This document shows, one piece after another, positions 27,501 to 32,392 of a stretch of DNA of 32,392 nucleotides (the first letter of the stretch is position 1; the number at the start of each line of letters is the position of its first letter). The stretch lies in contig NZ_RQVN01000019.1 of assembly GCF_003992135.1 (NCBI RefSeq), positions 1 to 32,392 of the forward strand, written 5' to 3'. The stretch comes from Veillonella sp. VA142. GTDB lineage: Bacteria > Bacillota > Negativicutes > Veillonellales > Veillonellaceae. The translations under genes were made by a program, and so were the position numbers. The notes under the pieces are model-generated. The model made no database searches, was not told the origin of the DNA, and saw nothing but the letters and a program-made list of their open reading frames with translations.

Positions 27501-30500
27501 GCAACAGGTACATTGACTGACAACAACATCGGTGTGAATGCTGATGGTGGTGTGTTGAAAGTTAAATTGGCAGAATCTTTAACAAGTATCAATTCCATTG
27601 CAGGTAAAGGCGGTACAAATCCATTAACTATTTCCAATGGCGGTACAACATTAACAATTAACCCTGGCACAAAAACTACTGGTGAAGACGGTACCGAAAC
27701 AGTAACTCCAGGCAATATCTCCGTTGGTGGGGCAACAATCACTAATGTGGCAAAAGGCTCAGGTGATACAGACGCTGTTAACGTAAAACAATTGAAGGAT
27801 GAAGTTGGCAAAGCGAAAACAACGGTAACTGTTAATAATAACAATACAGATGCCAATAAAAATCTTTCCTTAACGACAACTACAGCGTCTGATGGACATA
27901 CTAACTATGACGTTCGTTTGGCGGATACAGTAACTCTAGGCACTGATGCTACTAAACAAGTGACAATGGATGGTACAGCTGGTACTATCACAGCGGGCAC
28001 AGGTAATAATGCCGTATCTGTAGATGGTACGAATGCAAGCATAATAGCTGGAACTGGTAACAACATTGTGAAAGTAGATGGCTCTAATGGTCAATTGACA
28101 GCAGCAGGGGTTGTAGTAGGTAACCAAACAGTGACTCCAAGTACAACTGGCGTAGCTCCTACAACAGGTGGTACATCTGAAACTGGCAACTATGTAACAG
28201 GTCTTGGTAATACATCATGGACTATCAATAACCCAACGTATGTATCTGGCCGTGCAGCAACAGAAGATCAGTTGAAAACAGTTACCGGCGAGGTTAATAA
28301 CAAAGCAGATAAAACTGCGTTGTGGGATTTGGCGATTGCAAGCGATGATCCAAATGGCGCTAAGGTTACTCCAAAAGATGTAGCAGGAGATAATAAGCGT
28401 ATTGTCTTAAAAGGTACAGGCGGAGTTACTATTAGCCAAGACAATGGTGAGATTACTATTGGGGCACCAGTAGCTGGTACAGATAATAATACGGTAACTA
28501 CTGTGACATCTACCGATGAAACCGTGTTGACTGCCAAAGATACACCAGCAGATGGTAATCATGCATATGCTTTAACAATTAACAAACAAGCTATAGTAGA
28601 CGGTTCTCAATTACCTGTTGTATATACAACAAAAGATGGTAAAAAAGTAACCATTGATAAAGATGGTAAATTCCATACGGTAGATAATCCTACGGTAGAA
28701 GTAAAACCAGAAGACGTAGAAACTCGTATTCAATCGGCAGCAAAAAGTACAACAGCTGGAGATACTATTCTTAACAACGTTGGATCTGCCATCGCCAATA
28801 CAAACGTTCCAGAAGGTACAGGAACTAAACAACATCCAACATTCTTAGAACGTTTGGAAGAAGCTGCGAAAACGACTAACCATCCAAATGCAGCAGTGAA
28901 TGTATCTGACCTTAAACAAACATCTGATGCAGTGATTGGAAAAGTGACAGATACAGGCATGAAATACGGTGCGAACCTTCCTGCTACAGCTGGTGGAAAT
29001 AAGGTTGTCACAAACAAACTTGGTTCTACTGTGAACATCGTAGGTACTGCAGATGTTACGAATGCAACAGAAGCAGATAAACAATACGATGGTAACAACG
29101 TAGTAACATCTATTTCTCAAGATCCAGCGACTGGCGACACAACTGTGACAGTGAAGTTGAACAAAGATTTAACATCTAAATCCTTAACGACTAACACAAT
29201 CACTGTAAAAGGTGAAGACGGCAAAGATGGACAACCAGGCAAAGATGCAGTCGTGACTGTCGGTGAAAAAGGTGAACCAGGTGTAGAAGGCAAACCAGGT
29301 AAAGATGGTTCTAACGGTACTATCGGCGTGAACGGTAAAGACGGTTCTGCAGTTGTGATTAGTGGTAAAGACGGCTCTATCGGCTTAACTGGACCTAGAG
29401 GGGCAGATGGTACACCAGGCAAATCCATCAACATTGGCATGAAAGAGGGCTATGATGGTGAGGATGGAGCTGATGGCGTTCCAGGCGTTCGTGGTGCGAA
29501 AGGTGTTGACGGCAAAGACGGCATCACTCGTATCATATACACTGAAGGCGGTAAAGAACATCAAGTAGCTACCATGGACGACGGCATGAAATATGCTGGG
29601 GATAACTACAAAGCGGCGACTACTACAGCAGCCGAACAAAATGTGATTGCTAAGAAATTGAACAACCGCTTAGACATCCTTGGCGGTGCAACAGGTACAT
29701 TGACTGACAACAACATCGGTGTTAATGCTGATGGGGGTGTGTTGAAAGTTAAATTGGCCGAATCTTTAACAGGTATCAATTCCATCGCTGGCAAAGGTGG
29801 TACAAACCCATTAACTATTTCCAATGGTGGTACAACATTAACAATCAATCCAGGCACAAAAACTACTGGTGAAGGTGGTACTGAAACAGTAACTCCAGGC
29901 AATATCTCCGTGGGTGGTGCAACCATTACTAATGTGGCTAAAGGCGAAGGTGATACAGACGCTGTTAACGTAAAACAATTGAAAGATGAAGTTGGCAAAG
30001 CAAAAACAACTGTAACTGTTAATAATAACAATACAGATGCCAATAAAAATCTTTCCTTAACGACAACTACAGCAGCTGATGGACATACTAATTATGACGT
30101 TCGTTTGGCGGATACAGTAACTCTAGGCACTGATGCTACTAAACAAGTGACAATGGATGGAACAGCTGGTACTATCACAGCGGGCACTGGTAACAACACT
30201 GTGAAAGTAGATGGATCTACAGGCCAATTAACAGCAGCAGGGGTTGTAGTAGGTAACCAAACCTTAAATCCAACAGCGGCGATCCCAAGCCCTGGCGTAA
30301 TTCCAGCAGCTGAAACTGGCAATTATGTAACAGGTCTTGGTAACACAACATGGACTATTAATAACCCAACTTATGTATCTGGCCGTGCAGCAACAGAAGA
30401 TCAGTTGAAAACAGTTACCAGCGAGGTTAACAACAAAGCAGATAAAACTGCATTGTGGGATTTGGCAGTTAACAACGGTACATCTACAGATAAAGTAGAA

Positions 30501-32392
30501 CCACAAGCTGGAGCGCAAGCAACAGATAACAAACGAATTGTTTTAAAAGGTGAATCTGGTGTTACTGTTAAACAAGACAATGGTGTTATCACAATCAGCG
30601 CTGAAAAAGGCGTGGATAACGATACGATTACAACAGTTACGTCTACTGATGGTACTGTTACTGTTGATGCTGTAGGTGGAAATGCACACGCATACGACGT
30701 AAAAGTAAATGCTCAAAAATTGGGAGAAGCGCAAGCGTTAATCTTCGTAGATAACGATGGCAACCAAGTATTCAAGCAACCAGATGGTAGCTTCAAAAAA
30801 GCAGATGGTACAGTGTATACTGGTGATGTTCATACAAAAGCAAATACAGCAGCACCACAACGTGTAGACAACGTAGGATCTGCCATTGCCAATATAAACG
30901 TTCCAGAAGGTACAGGAACTAAACAAAATCCAACATTCTTAGAACGTTTGGAAGAAGCTGCGAAAGCGACTAACCATCCAAATGCAGCGGTTAACGTATC
31001 TGACCTTAAAAACACAGCCAATGCAGTGATTGGAAAAGTAACAGATACAGGCATGAAATACGGTGCGAACCTTCCTGCTACAGCTGGTGGCAAGAATGTT
31101 GTCACAAATAAACTTGGTTCTACTGTGAACATCGTAGGTACTGCAGACGTTAAAAATGCAACAGAAGCAGATAAACAATACGATGGTAACAACGTAATCA
31201 CGACAGTTGGACAAGATGCTAACGGCGACACAACTGTGACTGTGAAGTTAAACAAAGATTTAACATCTAAATCCTTGACAACCAATACAGTGACTGTAAA
31301 AGGTGAAGACGGCAAAGATGGTCAACCAGGTAAAGATGCAGTCGTGACTGTCGGTGAAAAAGGTGAACCAGGTGCTGAAGGTAAACCAGGTAAAGATGGT
31401 TCTGATGGCAAAATCGGTGTGAATGGTAAAGACGGATCTGCAGTTGTGATTAATGGTAAAGACGGCTCTATCGGATTGAATGGCAGAGATGGTGCTAATG
31501 GTCTTACTATGAAAGGTGACAAAGGTGCAGTTGGATTAGACGGCACAGATGGCGCTAATGGCAAAGACGGCATGACTCGTATCGTATATGAAACGAAACA
31601 TCCAGATCCTAATAATGCTGGTAAAGAAATCACAGTGAAACATGAAGTAGCTACGATGGATGACGGTCAAAAATACAGCGGTGACAATTACACAGCAGCA
31701 ACAGCAACTGAAGCTGAAGCGAATGTAATCAACAAAAAACTAAACGAACGTTTAGAAATCGTTGGTGGTGCAGCAGCTCCTTTCACAGCAACAGATAACA
31801 TCGGTGTCAACGCAGTTAATGGCAAGTTGAAGGTCCAATTAGCAGAATCTTTAACAGGCATTAATTCCATCGCTGGTAAAGGTGGTACAAACCCATTAAC
31901 TATTTCCAATAGTGGTACAACATTAACAATCAATCCAGGCACAAAAACTACTGGTGAAGGTGGTACTGAAACAGTAACTCCAGGCAATATCTCCGTGGGT
32001 GGTGCAACCATTACTAATGTGGCTAAAGGTGAAGGTGATACAGACGCTGTTAACGTAAAACAATTGAAAGATGAAGTTGGCAAAGCAAAAACAACTGTAA
32101 CTGTTAATAATAACAATACAGATGCCAATAAAAATCTTTCCTTAACGACAACTACAGCAGCTGATGGACATACTAATTATGACGTTCGTTTGGCGGATAC
32201 AGTAACTCTAGGCACTGATGCTACTAAACAAGTGACAATGGATGGAACAGCTGGTACTATCACAGCGGGCACTGGTAACAACACTGTGAAAGTAGATGGC
32301 TCTAAAGGTCAATTAACAGCAGCAGGGGTTGTAGTAGGTAACCAAACAGTGACTCCAAGTACAACTGGCGTAGCTCCTACAACAGGTGGTAC
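15537..32392 (+). CDS. Giant trimeric autotransporter adhesin (YadA/Hia-like; Hag1-like), 3' end outside window
   Basis: A type Vc secreted surface adhesin: trimers pass the outer membrane through a C-terminal beta-barrel not reached here. The frame is open for 5,618 codons. Residues 1-48 are a long signal peptide (charged start, hydrophobic GAVIAFLITGGIGVSV, then PSTVHA). YadA-like head repeats (SVAIG, AVALG types) run from about 138-645, broken by a helical insertion at about 242-368. Neck one ends DTDAVTVAQL (~760). Head two spans ~800-1320 and neck two carries DTDAVNVAQL (~1375). A stalk follows with recurring SGRAATEDQL, DAVNVSQL and collagen-like tracts. ATG 15537 has GGAGG 4 bases before it; ATG 15522, in frame, is an alternative. 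Veillonella Hag1 and Vta proteins, which mediate coaggregation and biofilm attachment, are the natural comparison. Partners and binding target cannot be told. Confidence 0.93.
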   Translation, partial: MKSSQIFLECERFLKRALKDKGRYTKGAVIAFLITGGIGVSVPSTVHAIVPIGRLVDAFDALGLGSQYGGATSEERNEKILNSRVSASKITFRDLYGLLYHGPLATASTQTSAGLTVNQGYVTYQGSNVTGGEDTTITGAGAIALGGHSQAVGIGTLALGEYSRAAGSDAMALGLNSNATATESVAVGHDARSKSDYSLALGSNSAALGQGSNAVGYNTNAGSNASLAIGYNTFANASTTGSEALTSAIATNSSRLSADTFAKLEDYKSYMFMRDNAKVALDAAKSNPSSTTQKIQQYEEAYKAANKRFTQAKRDLEAQQDYQNLINNTDNGALKTALETPGGIATFLNDNYNNEEFRNKVTSKVNTTVTPTGSNAIAIGNNTVANGNASIAQGVGTAALADASIALGAASQVDKYAHQSIAVGVGSQAYKENSISMGVRSATYGAGDVAIGNRVQIVGDSAVGVGFNTRVLSENGTAIGTNAKIERDSNNSLSMGYFSNVGAGSKNSIALGAQANINDGANSVAIGTSTQVLSENSVGLGNNAYVNGGSSKSVAIGASSKVMDKSAIAIGEAAEVSQGAVQSISIGKDSKAVGKDSVVLGTTALGNATDTIAIGNKATANNDQSIVIGKDASASRKNSIVLGTGSTDYYRGKAPKLKDGANPYANYTDPTTVYEYGSDGNVVYEEQEGANVPSFLPRGTEAGKELQKLDKLNLGVVSVGGGEVTIQDDNGNDKKIHALRRITNVAPGALDTDAVTVAQLRAWRETDPHFLSVNNKEKADERSTSTIGWDASGNTLEARNSNYLNDQALGSNNMALGKYAKADNKALSAIAIGAGSGAYGKYSIGLGTTVYAGGDQSIAIGSIAKSRGQNSMAMGLSAEAVGKDAMSIGPLSNARQEGALALGANSDARKIESIAFGRTAYANATSGIAIGKAAKIGLNIDKDGNDIPDGTWTGTRAIAIGESSEARRDKDIAIGYNSITKAGTALSIGSEATNYGENSVTIGSKAKVNPTGNDAKSTNSIAIGLQAEVTKKEAIAIGSSAKVDADNGVAIGKSASGSGTNAVALGKSATSAATSGIAIGDGATAKADANDNATTWNGKWSGNNTVAIGTGATAKRDQDVAIGRSASAKGGDAVALGSGAYTLGENSVAIGSNARVDDNSTAAEDVKVRANSIAIGRESYTNKKEVIAMGTGTRVTAKESVAIGKGVNIKDGAIDGVALGKDAAIKENATYGVAIGQGATINTNATYGTAIGQGAQIDPNATYATAVGQGAKVQSNSGAAFGTGATAAGVKTLALGSGAKATEEGSVALGSESVAGVAAGIQGWDPANGRLNTYDPAIAGHTASISGLGSVSVGAEGKLRQITNLSAGTQDTDAVNVAQLKATNLKITGNTTADAGADVLLYKQTLNVVGDGTYLTSNASGNTITMDLTQSIKDKIAEVFVTSFTGDQGSKVTPTATSNTVNVTGKKFTNGSEPNSIWADGGARYETGNVGTFTTGNTVAIGLRPELKSKSFTAYKYDGNNQTSTAGPSISYDSINMNGKPITNLANGVADGDAVNKSQLDAITWNLGAKGTDGTISRVVPSNDGNKRVDLVGDGGISVTANGSTVTISGSKILDAMPVVYTDAEGNRVYKYTDGKYYKIENPVVGKDKPVTNVQASLVSASPTTGKTDTTTPTIFNNVGSVIQNQGVTGNTTPTFTERLKVAATNNPNAAVNVNDLNSTAADLKNRELHITPADYTPNNDGDVSLSYSDGNGSVVSNTKATIKGVAKKSDLDTVKGQVEHTIALGDGTATGSTTAKSLKDGNVKFNIKSANGYITTAAAGDDVTLTFNDSGLAKTDLSNITDAGKNVITGLTEVTAGKNITVNPTTNTTTGKKTYEVVANDQVESVTTSAADSGDENIATVSMVSGTDQSANARYGVGVSKKKVAEIAQGAVEVTNGSDNVTVTPDTTTAGKTIYKVSVDKTKLAAGTNTTVEGEGTTAKPYKVNVAGDLTQITSITNAEGNGKVTFGANGVTTFTSGAAAGDKPVSIDGKQGHVNGLQNTEWNVTNPTYVSGRAATEDQLKALNTELNKKSTTDYRLIANPEANSGGAYKPEDGTISLKVKDSTKVDGTPETITINDVASKKVLDALVGRGITLGGDNNSATDKQTLANDVKFNITGDTNYITTTASGSNVKLSFNDAGLAKKTDEWNLAVNGTKVAPTNKLVNLVNGDNITIAKQDDGSVKVSATGLAKEDLSNITDAGKKVITGLGTKIEAGEGISVGTPTTDPTTGQTTYTISATKTKLVDGTNTIVEGEGTATKPYKVNVTGDLTNITSITNTAGTGKVSFAGNGVVKVDGDHPVSIDGKQGYINGLQNTTWNVTNPVATSGRAATEDQLKTVNDEVNNKADKTALWDLAVNNGTSTDKVVPQAGAQATDNKRIVLKGESGVTVKQENGVITIGAEKGVDNDTITTVFNTDGTVTVTPSTTDAHAYDVKVNAKKLGEAQALIFVDNNGTQVFKQPDGTFKKADGTAYTGDVHTKVNTENPQRVDNVGSAIDGAKVTTDAGQEKPNATFLEKLEVAAKDPVTGKSAVNVSDLKQASDASIAKAVKDAASNELHIKPTTDTEKYTVDGNGDVTLTYVNGDGTPAANTKAVISGIAKNDLSNITNEGKKVITGLGPTINAGDGITVTAGTPDATTGKQSFTIAANKQVESVTKADTAEGDENIATVTMMDNTVDKAANARYGVGVSKKAVANIAKDAVEVKAGDNADNVTVDKDTNTEGKTIYKVSVAKTKLAAGTNTTVEGEGTDAKPYKVNVTGDLTNITSITNTTGAGKVTFDNNGVVKVDGDHPVSIDGKQGYINGLQNTTWNVTNPVATSGRAATEDQLKAVNDEVNNKADKTALWDLAVNNGTSTDKVVPQAGAQATDNKRIVLKGESGVTVKQENGVITIGAEKGVDNDTITTVSNTDGTVTVTPSTTDAHAYDVKVNAKKLGEAQALIFVDNDGNQVFKQPDGTFKYADGNKYEGTVHTKVNTTAPQRIDNVGSAIDPNGTSTDFLGDLKTASEDATKSKAAVNVSDLKNASDASIAKAVTDATNKGMKYAGDNYKAADGITAEQNGITKKLGERLEIVGGAAAPFTVTDNIGVNAVNGKLKVQLAESLTGINSIAGKGGTNPFTISNGGTTLTINNGEGTNPGTISVGGARITNVANGTGNNDAVNVSQLNAVAGKELHVKPTTATEKYTVDTNGDVTLTYVNGNGEAVADTKAVISGVAKNDLSNITDDGKKVITGLGTEITAGDRITVGKPTVDATTGKKTYTISANKQVESVTTATAETGDENIATVSMVRGTDEEANARYGIGVSKKKVAEIAQGAVEVTNGSDNVTVNLDTTTAGKTVYKVSVAKIKLADGTNTTVEGEGTEAKPYEVNVKGNLGNITSITNTAGTGKVTFDNNGVVKVDGDHPVSIDSKQGYVTGLQNTTLTVDGFGTSNRAATEEQLKAVKDIADAASTTDFRLIANPEAGSDGAYKPNDGTIALKVKDTKQPNSTPETITINDVASKQVLDTVKANQWDLAVKKDNVTTNVVPQAGAQATDNKRIAIEGKNGVEVSQADGVITISAPKGVDNDTITTVTSTDGTVTVDTVGGNAHAYDVKVNAQKLGEAQALIFVDNAGNQVFKQPDGTFKKADGTPYTGDVHTKVNTATPQRVDNVGSAIDTAVVKDAAGAVKNNATYWEKLDKANTDTPNAAVNVSDIKNTANAVIGKVTDTGMKYGANLPATAGGEKVVTNKLGTTVNIVGTADVTNATEADKQYDGNNVVTSISQDSATGDTTVTVKLNKDLTSKSLTTNTVTVKGEDGKDGQAGKDAVVTVGEKGEPGVAGKDGKPGSDGIIGVNGKDGASVVIKGKDGTIGLTGPKGADGQPGKSINIGMKDGYNGADGADGVPGVRGEKGVDGQDGITRIVYTEGGKEHQVATMDDGMKYGGDNYKAATTTAAEQNVIAKKLNNRLDILGGATGTLTDNNIGVNADGGVLKVKLAESLTSINSIAGKGGTNPLTISNGGTTLTINPGTKTTGEDGTETVTPGNISVGGATITNVAKGSGDTDAVNVKQLKDEVGKAKTTVTVNNNNTDANKNLSLTTTTASDGHTNYDVRLADTVTLGTDATKQVTMDGTAGTITAGTGNNAVSVDGTNASIIAGTGNNIVKVDGSNGQLTAAGVVVGNQTVTPSTTGVAPTTGGTSETGNYVTGLGNTSWTINNPTYVSGRAATEDQLKTVTGEVNNKADKTALWDLAIASDDPNGAKVTPKDVAGDNKRIVLKGTGGVTISQDNGEITIGAPVAGTDNNTVTTVTSTDETVLTAKDTPADGNHAYALTINKQAIVDGSQLPVVYTTKDGKKVTIDKDGKFHTVDNPTVEVKPEDVETRIQSAAKSTTAGDTILNNVGSAIANTNVPEGTGTKQHPTFLERLEEAAKTTNHPNAAVNVSDLKQTSDAVIGKVTDTGMKYGANLPATAGGNKVVTNKLGSTVNIVGTADVTNATEADKQYDGNNVVTSISQDPATGDTTVTVKLNKDLTSKSLTTNTITVKGEDGKDGQPGKDAVVTVGEKGEPGVEGKPGKDGSNGTIGVNGKDGSAVVISGKDGSIGLTGPRGADGTPGKSINIGMKEGYDGEDGADGVPGVRGAKGVDGKDGITRIIYTEGGKEHQVATMDDGMKYAGDNYKAATTTAAEQNVIAKKLNNRLDILGGATGTLTDNNIGVNADGGVLKVKLAESLTGINSIAGKGGTNPLTISNGGTTLTINPGTKTTGEGGTETVTPGNISVGGATITNVAKGEGDTDAVNVKQLKDEVGKAKTTVTVNNNNTDANKNLSLTTTTAADGHTNYDVRLADTVTLGTDATKQVTMDGTAGTITAGTGNNTVKVDGSTGQLTAAGVVVGNQTLNPTAAIPSPGVIPAAETGNYVTGLGNTTWTINNPTYVSGRAATEDQLKTVTSEVNNKADKTALWDLAVNNGTSTDKVEPQAGAQATDNKRIVLKGESGVTVKQDNGVITISAEKGVDNDTITTVTSTDGTVTVDAVGGNAHAYDVKVNAQKLGEAQALIFVDNDGNQVFKQPDGSFKKADGTVYTGDVHTKANTAAPQRVDNVGSAIANINVPEGTGTKQNPTFLERLEEAAKATNHPNAAVNVSDLKNTANAVIGKVTDTGMKYGANLPATAGGKNVVTNKLGSTVNIVGTADVKNATEADKQYDGNNVITTVGQDANGDTTVTVKLNKDLTSKSLTTNTVTVKGEDGKDGQPGKDAVVTVGEKGEPGAEGKPGKDGSDGKIGVNGKDGSAVVINGKDGSIGLNGRDGANGLTMKGDKGAVGLDGTDGANGKDGMTRIVYETKHPDPNNAGKEITVKHEVATMDDGQKYSGDNYTAATATEAEANVINKKLNERLEIVGGAAAPFTATDNIGVNAVNGKLKVQLAESLTGINSIAGKGGTNPLTISNSGTTLTINPGTKTTGEGGTETVTPGNISVGGATITNVAKGEGDTDAVNVKQLKDEVGKAKTTVTVNNNNTDANKNLSLTTTTAADGHTNYDVRLADTVTLGTDATKQVTMDGTAGTITAGTGNNTVKVDGSKGQLTAAGVVVGNQTVTPSTTGVAPTTGG
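16261..16650 (+). other. Helical insertion inside the first adhesin head
   Basis: Codons ~242-371 interrupt the AIG head repeats with charged, heptad-like helical sequence (KLEDYKSYMFMRDNAKVALD, QYEEAYKAANKRFTQAKRDL), after which repeats resume at GSNAIAIGNN. Probably a coiled coil or helical hairpin projecting from the beta-roll trimer. Confidence 0.6.
19218..19361 (+). repeat. Three in-register 48-bp repeats in head two
   Basis: NATYGVAIGQGATINT, NATYGTAIGQGAQIDP and NATYATAVGQGAKVQS are three consecutive 16-residue turns, longer than the usual ~14-residue head repeat. They mark a recent tandem expansion. Confidence 0.8.
22531..23012 (+). repeat. Stalk repeat, copy 1 of a ~482-bp near-identical block
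   Basis: Matches 24004-24485 at a 1,473-base offset (491 codons) with only scattered changes. It encodes VVKVDGDHPVSIDGKQGYIN through GEAQALIFVDN. Near-identity at synonymous sites points to recent duplication or gene conversion. Confidence 0.85.
24004..24485 (+). repeat. Stalk repeat, copy 2 of a ~482-bp near-identical block
   Basis: Partner of 22531-23012. Related, more diverged versions of its second half recur at about 26165-26475 and 30452-30762. Confidence 0.85.
27024..27341 (+). repeat. Collagen-like Gly-X-Y tract A in the adhesin
   Basis: Codons 3830-3935. Interrupted triplets such as GEKGEPGVAGKDGKPGSDG, GPKGADGQPG and GVPGVRGEKGVDGQDG. Pro in Y is modest and charged residues are many, as in bacterial collagens. 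Confidence 0.8.
29211..29522 (+). repeat. Collagen-like Gly-X-Y tract B in the adhesin
   Basis: Codons 4559-4662, same plan as tract A, with GEKGEPGVEGKPGKDGSNG and GPRGADGTPG. Differs by point changes and a few different triplets. Confidence 0.8.
31302..31571 (+). repeat. Collagen-like Gly-X-Y tract C in the adhesin
   Basis: Codons 5256-5345. Its second half differs from A and B (GLNGRDGANGLTMKGDKG, GLDGTDGANGKDG) and lacks the GVPGVRG block, so the modules are being reshuffled. Confidence 0.8.

Larger units (their letters stand above)
26745..32392 (+). repeat. Three ~2.1-kb stalk modules, the third cut by the window edge
   Basis: Modules start at the same sequence (GTGATTGGAAAAGT) at 26745, 28932 and 31026: spacings 2,187 and 2,094 bases, both whole codons. 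Each holds, in order, a GMKYGANLPATAGG block, a collagen-like tract, a KKLN-R(L/I) block, a DAVNVKQLKDEVG neck and a TAGTGNN segment. The window ends in the third module at the point equal to 28171. Confidence 0.85.

Noticed and set aside
17168-32128. Dozens of minus-strand open frames opposite the adhesin
   Set aside because: They have low-complexity, repeated translations that mirror the sense repeats, no ribosome sites, and the plus frame is clearly coding throughout.
19700-32392. CRISPR array or satellite DNA
   Set aside because: Repeats are whole-codon protein modules of variable length in one continuous frame, without uniform repeats and unique spacers.

Overview
The window looks like a chromosomal segment of a Veillonella-type organism (Negativicutes: a Firmicute lineage with an outer membrane). 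Gene signals are Firmicute-like and AT-rich, with strong AGGAGG ribosome sites and TTGACA/TATAAT promoters. However, the right half is one enormous YadA-like trimeric autotransporter, which only makes sense in a diderm cell. A tandem CobT pair of the ArsA/ArsB kind, known from Sporomusa and Veillonella relatives, points the same way. The genus is inferred from gene content; no search was run. Layout, left to right: (1) 1-990, remains of a Fic-domain gene with an intact catalytic motif but a broken 5' part, closed by a bidirectional terminator. (2) 994-2355 (minus), an APC-family amino acid permease, divergent from (3) 2644-4713, an EF-G-like GTPase of the FusA2 kind. (4) 4714-5439, a gene-poor stretch. 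It holds a 25-codon hydrophobic peptide whose transcript has every hallmark of a type I toxin-antitoxin locus, and the locus sits between two copies of a ~67-bp repeat. (5) 5440-6815, a YhcH/NanQ-like sugar anomerase overlapping an EamA transporter. (6) 7206-8959, a small unknown protein translationally coupled to a MATE exporter. (7) 8951-10007, a RelB/RelE-type toxin-antitoxin operon enclosed by copies of a nested palindromic repeat whose core is conserved and whose arms change in a compensatory way. (8) 10101-12204, two overlapping CobT-family genes for attaching the cobamide lower base. (9) 12249-12729, a minimal nucleotidyltransferase antitoxin with a truncated HEPN partner. (10) 12927-13459, a five-tRNA operon (Gly, Asn, Lys, Glu, Val). 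(11) 13551-14981, an unknown single-pass membrane protein. (12) 15537 to the right edge, the autotransporter: more than 5,600 codons without a stop, the 3' end outside the window. In the adhesin the order is signal peptide, YadA-like head (interrupted by a helical insertion), neck, second head, second neck, then a very long stalk of repeated modules. Three ~2.1-kb modules each carry a collagen-like Gly-X-Y tract. A nine-G homopolymer and several hairpins lie in its ~490-bp leader. Themes: the window combines surface adhesion, small-molecule transport and cobamide tailoring with four toxin or toxin-like loci (Fic, a candidate type I system, RelBE, MNT/HEPN), two of them decayed and two bracketed by repeats. 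The items most likely to be undescribed are the type I toxin locus at 4920-5250 and the nested palindromic repeat family around relBE.
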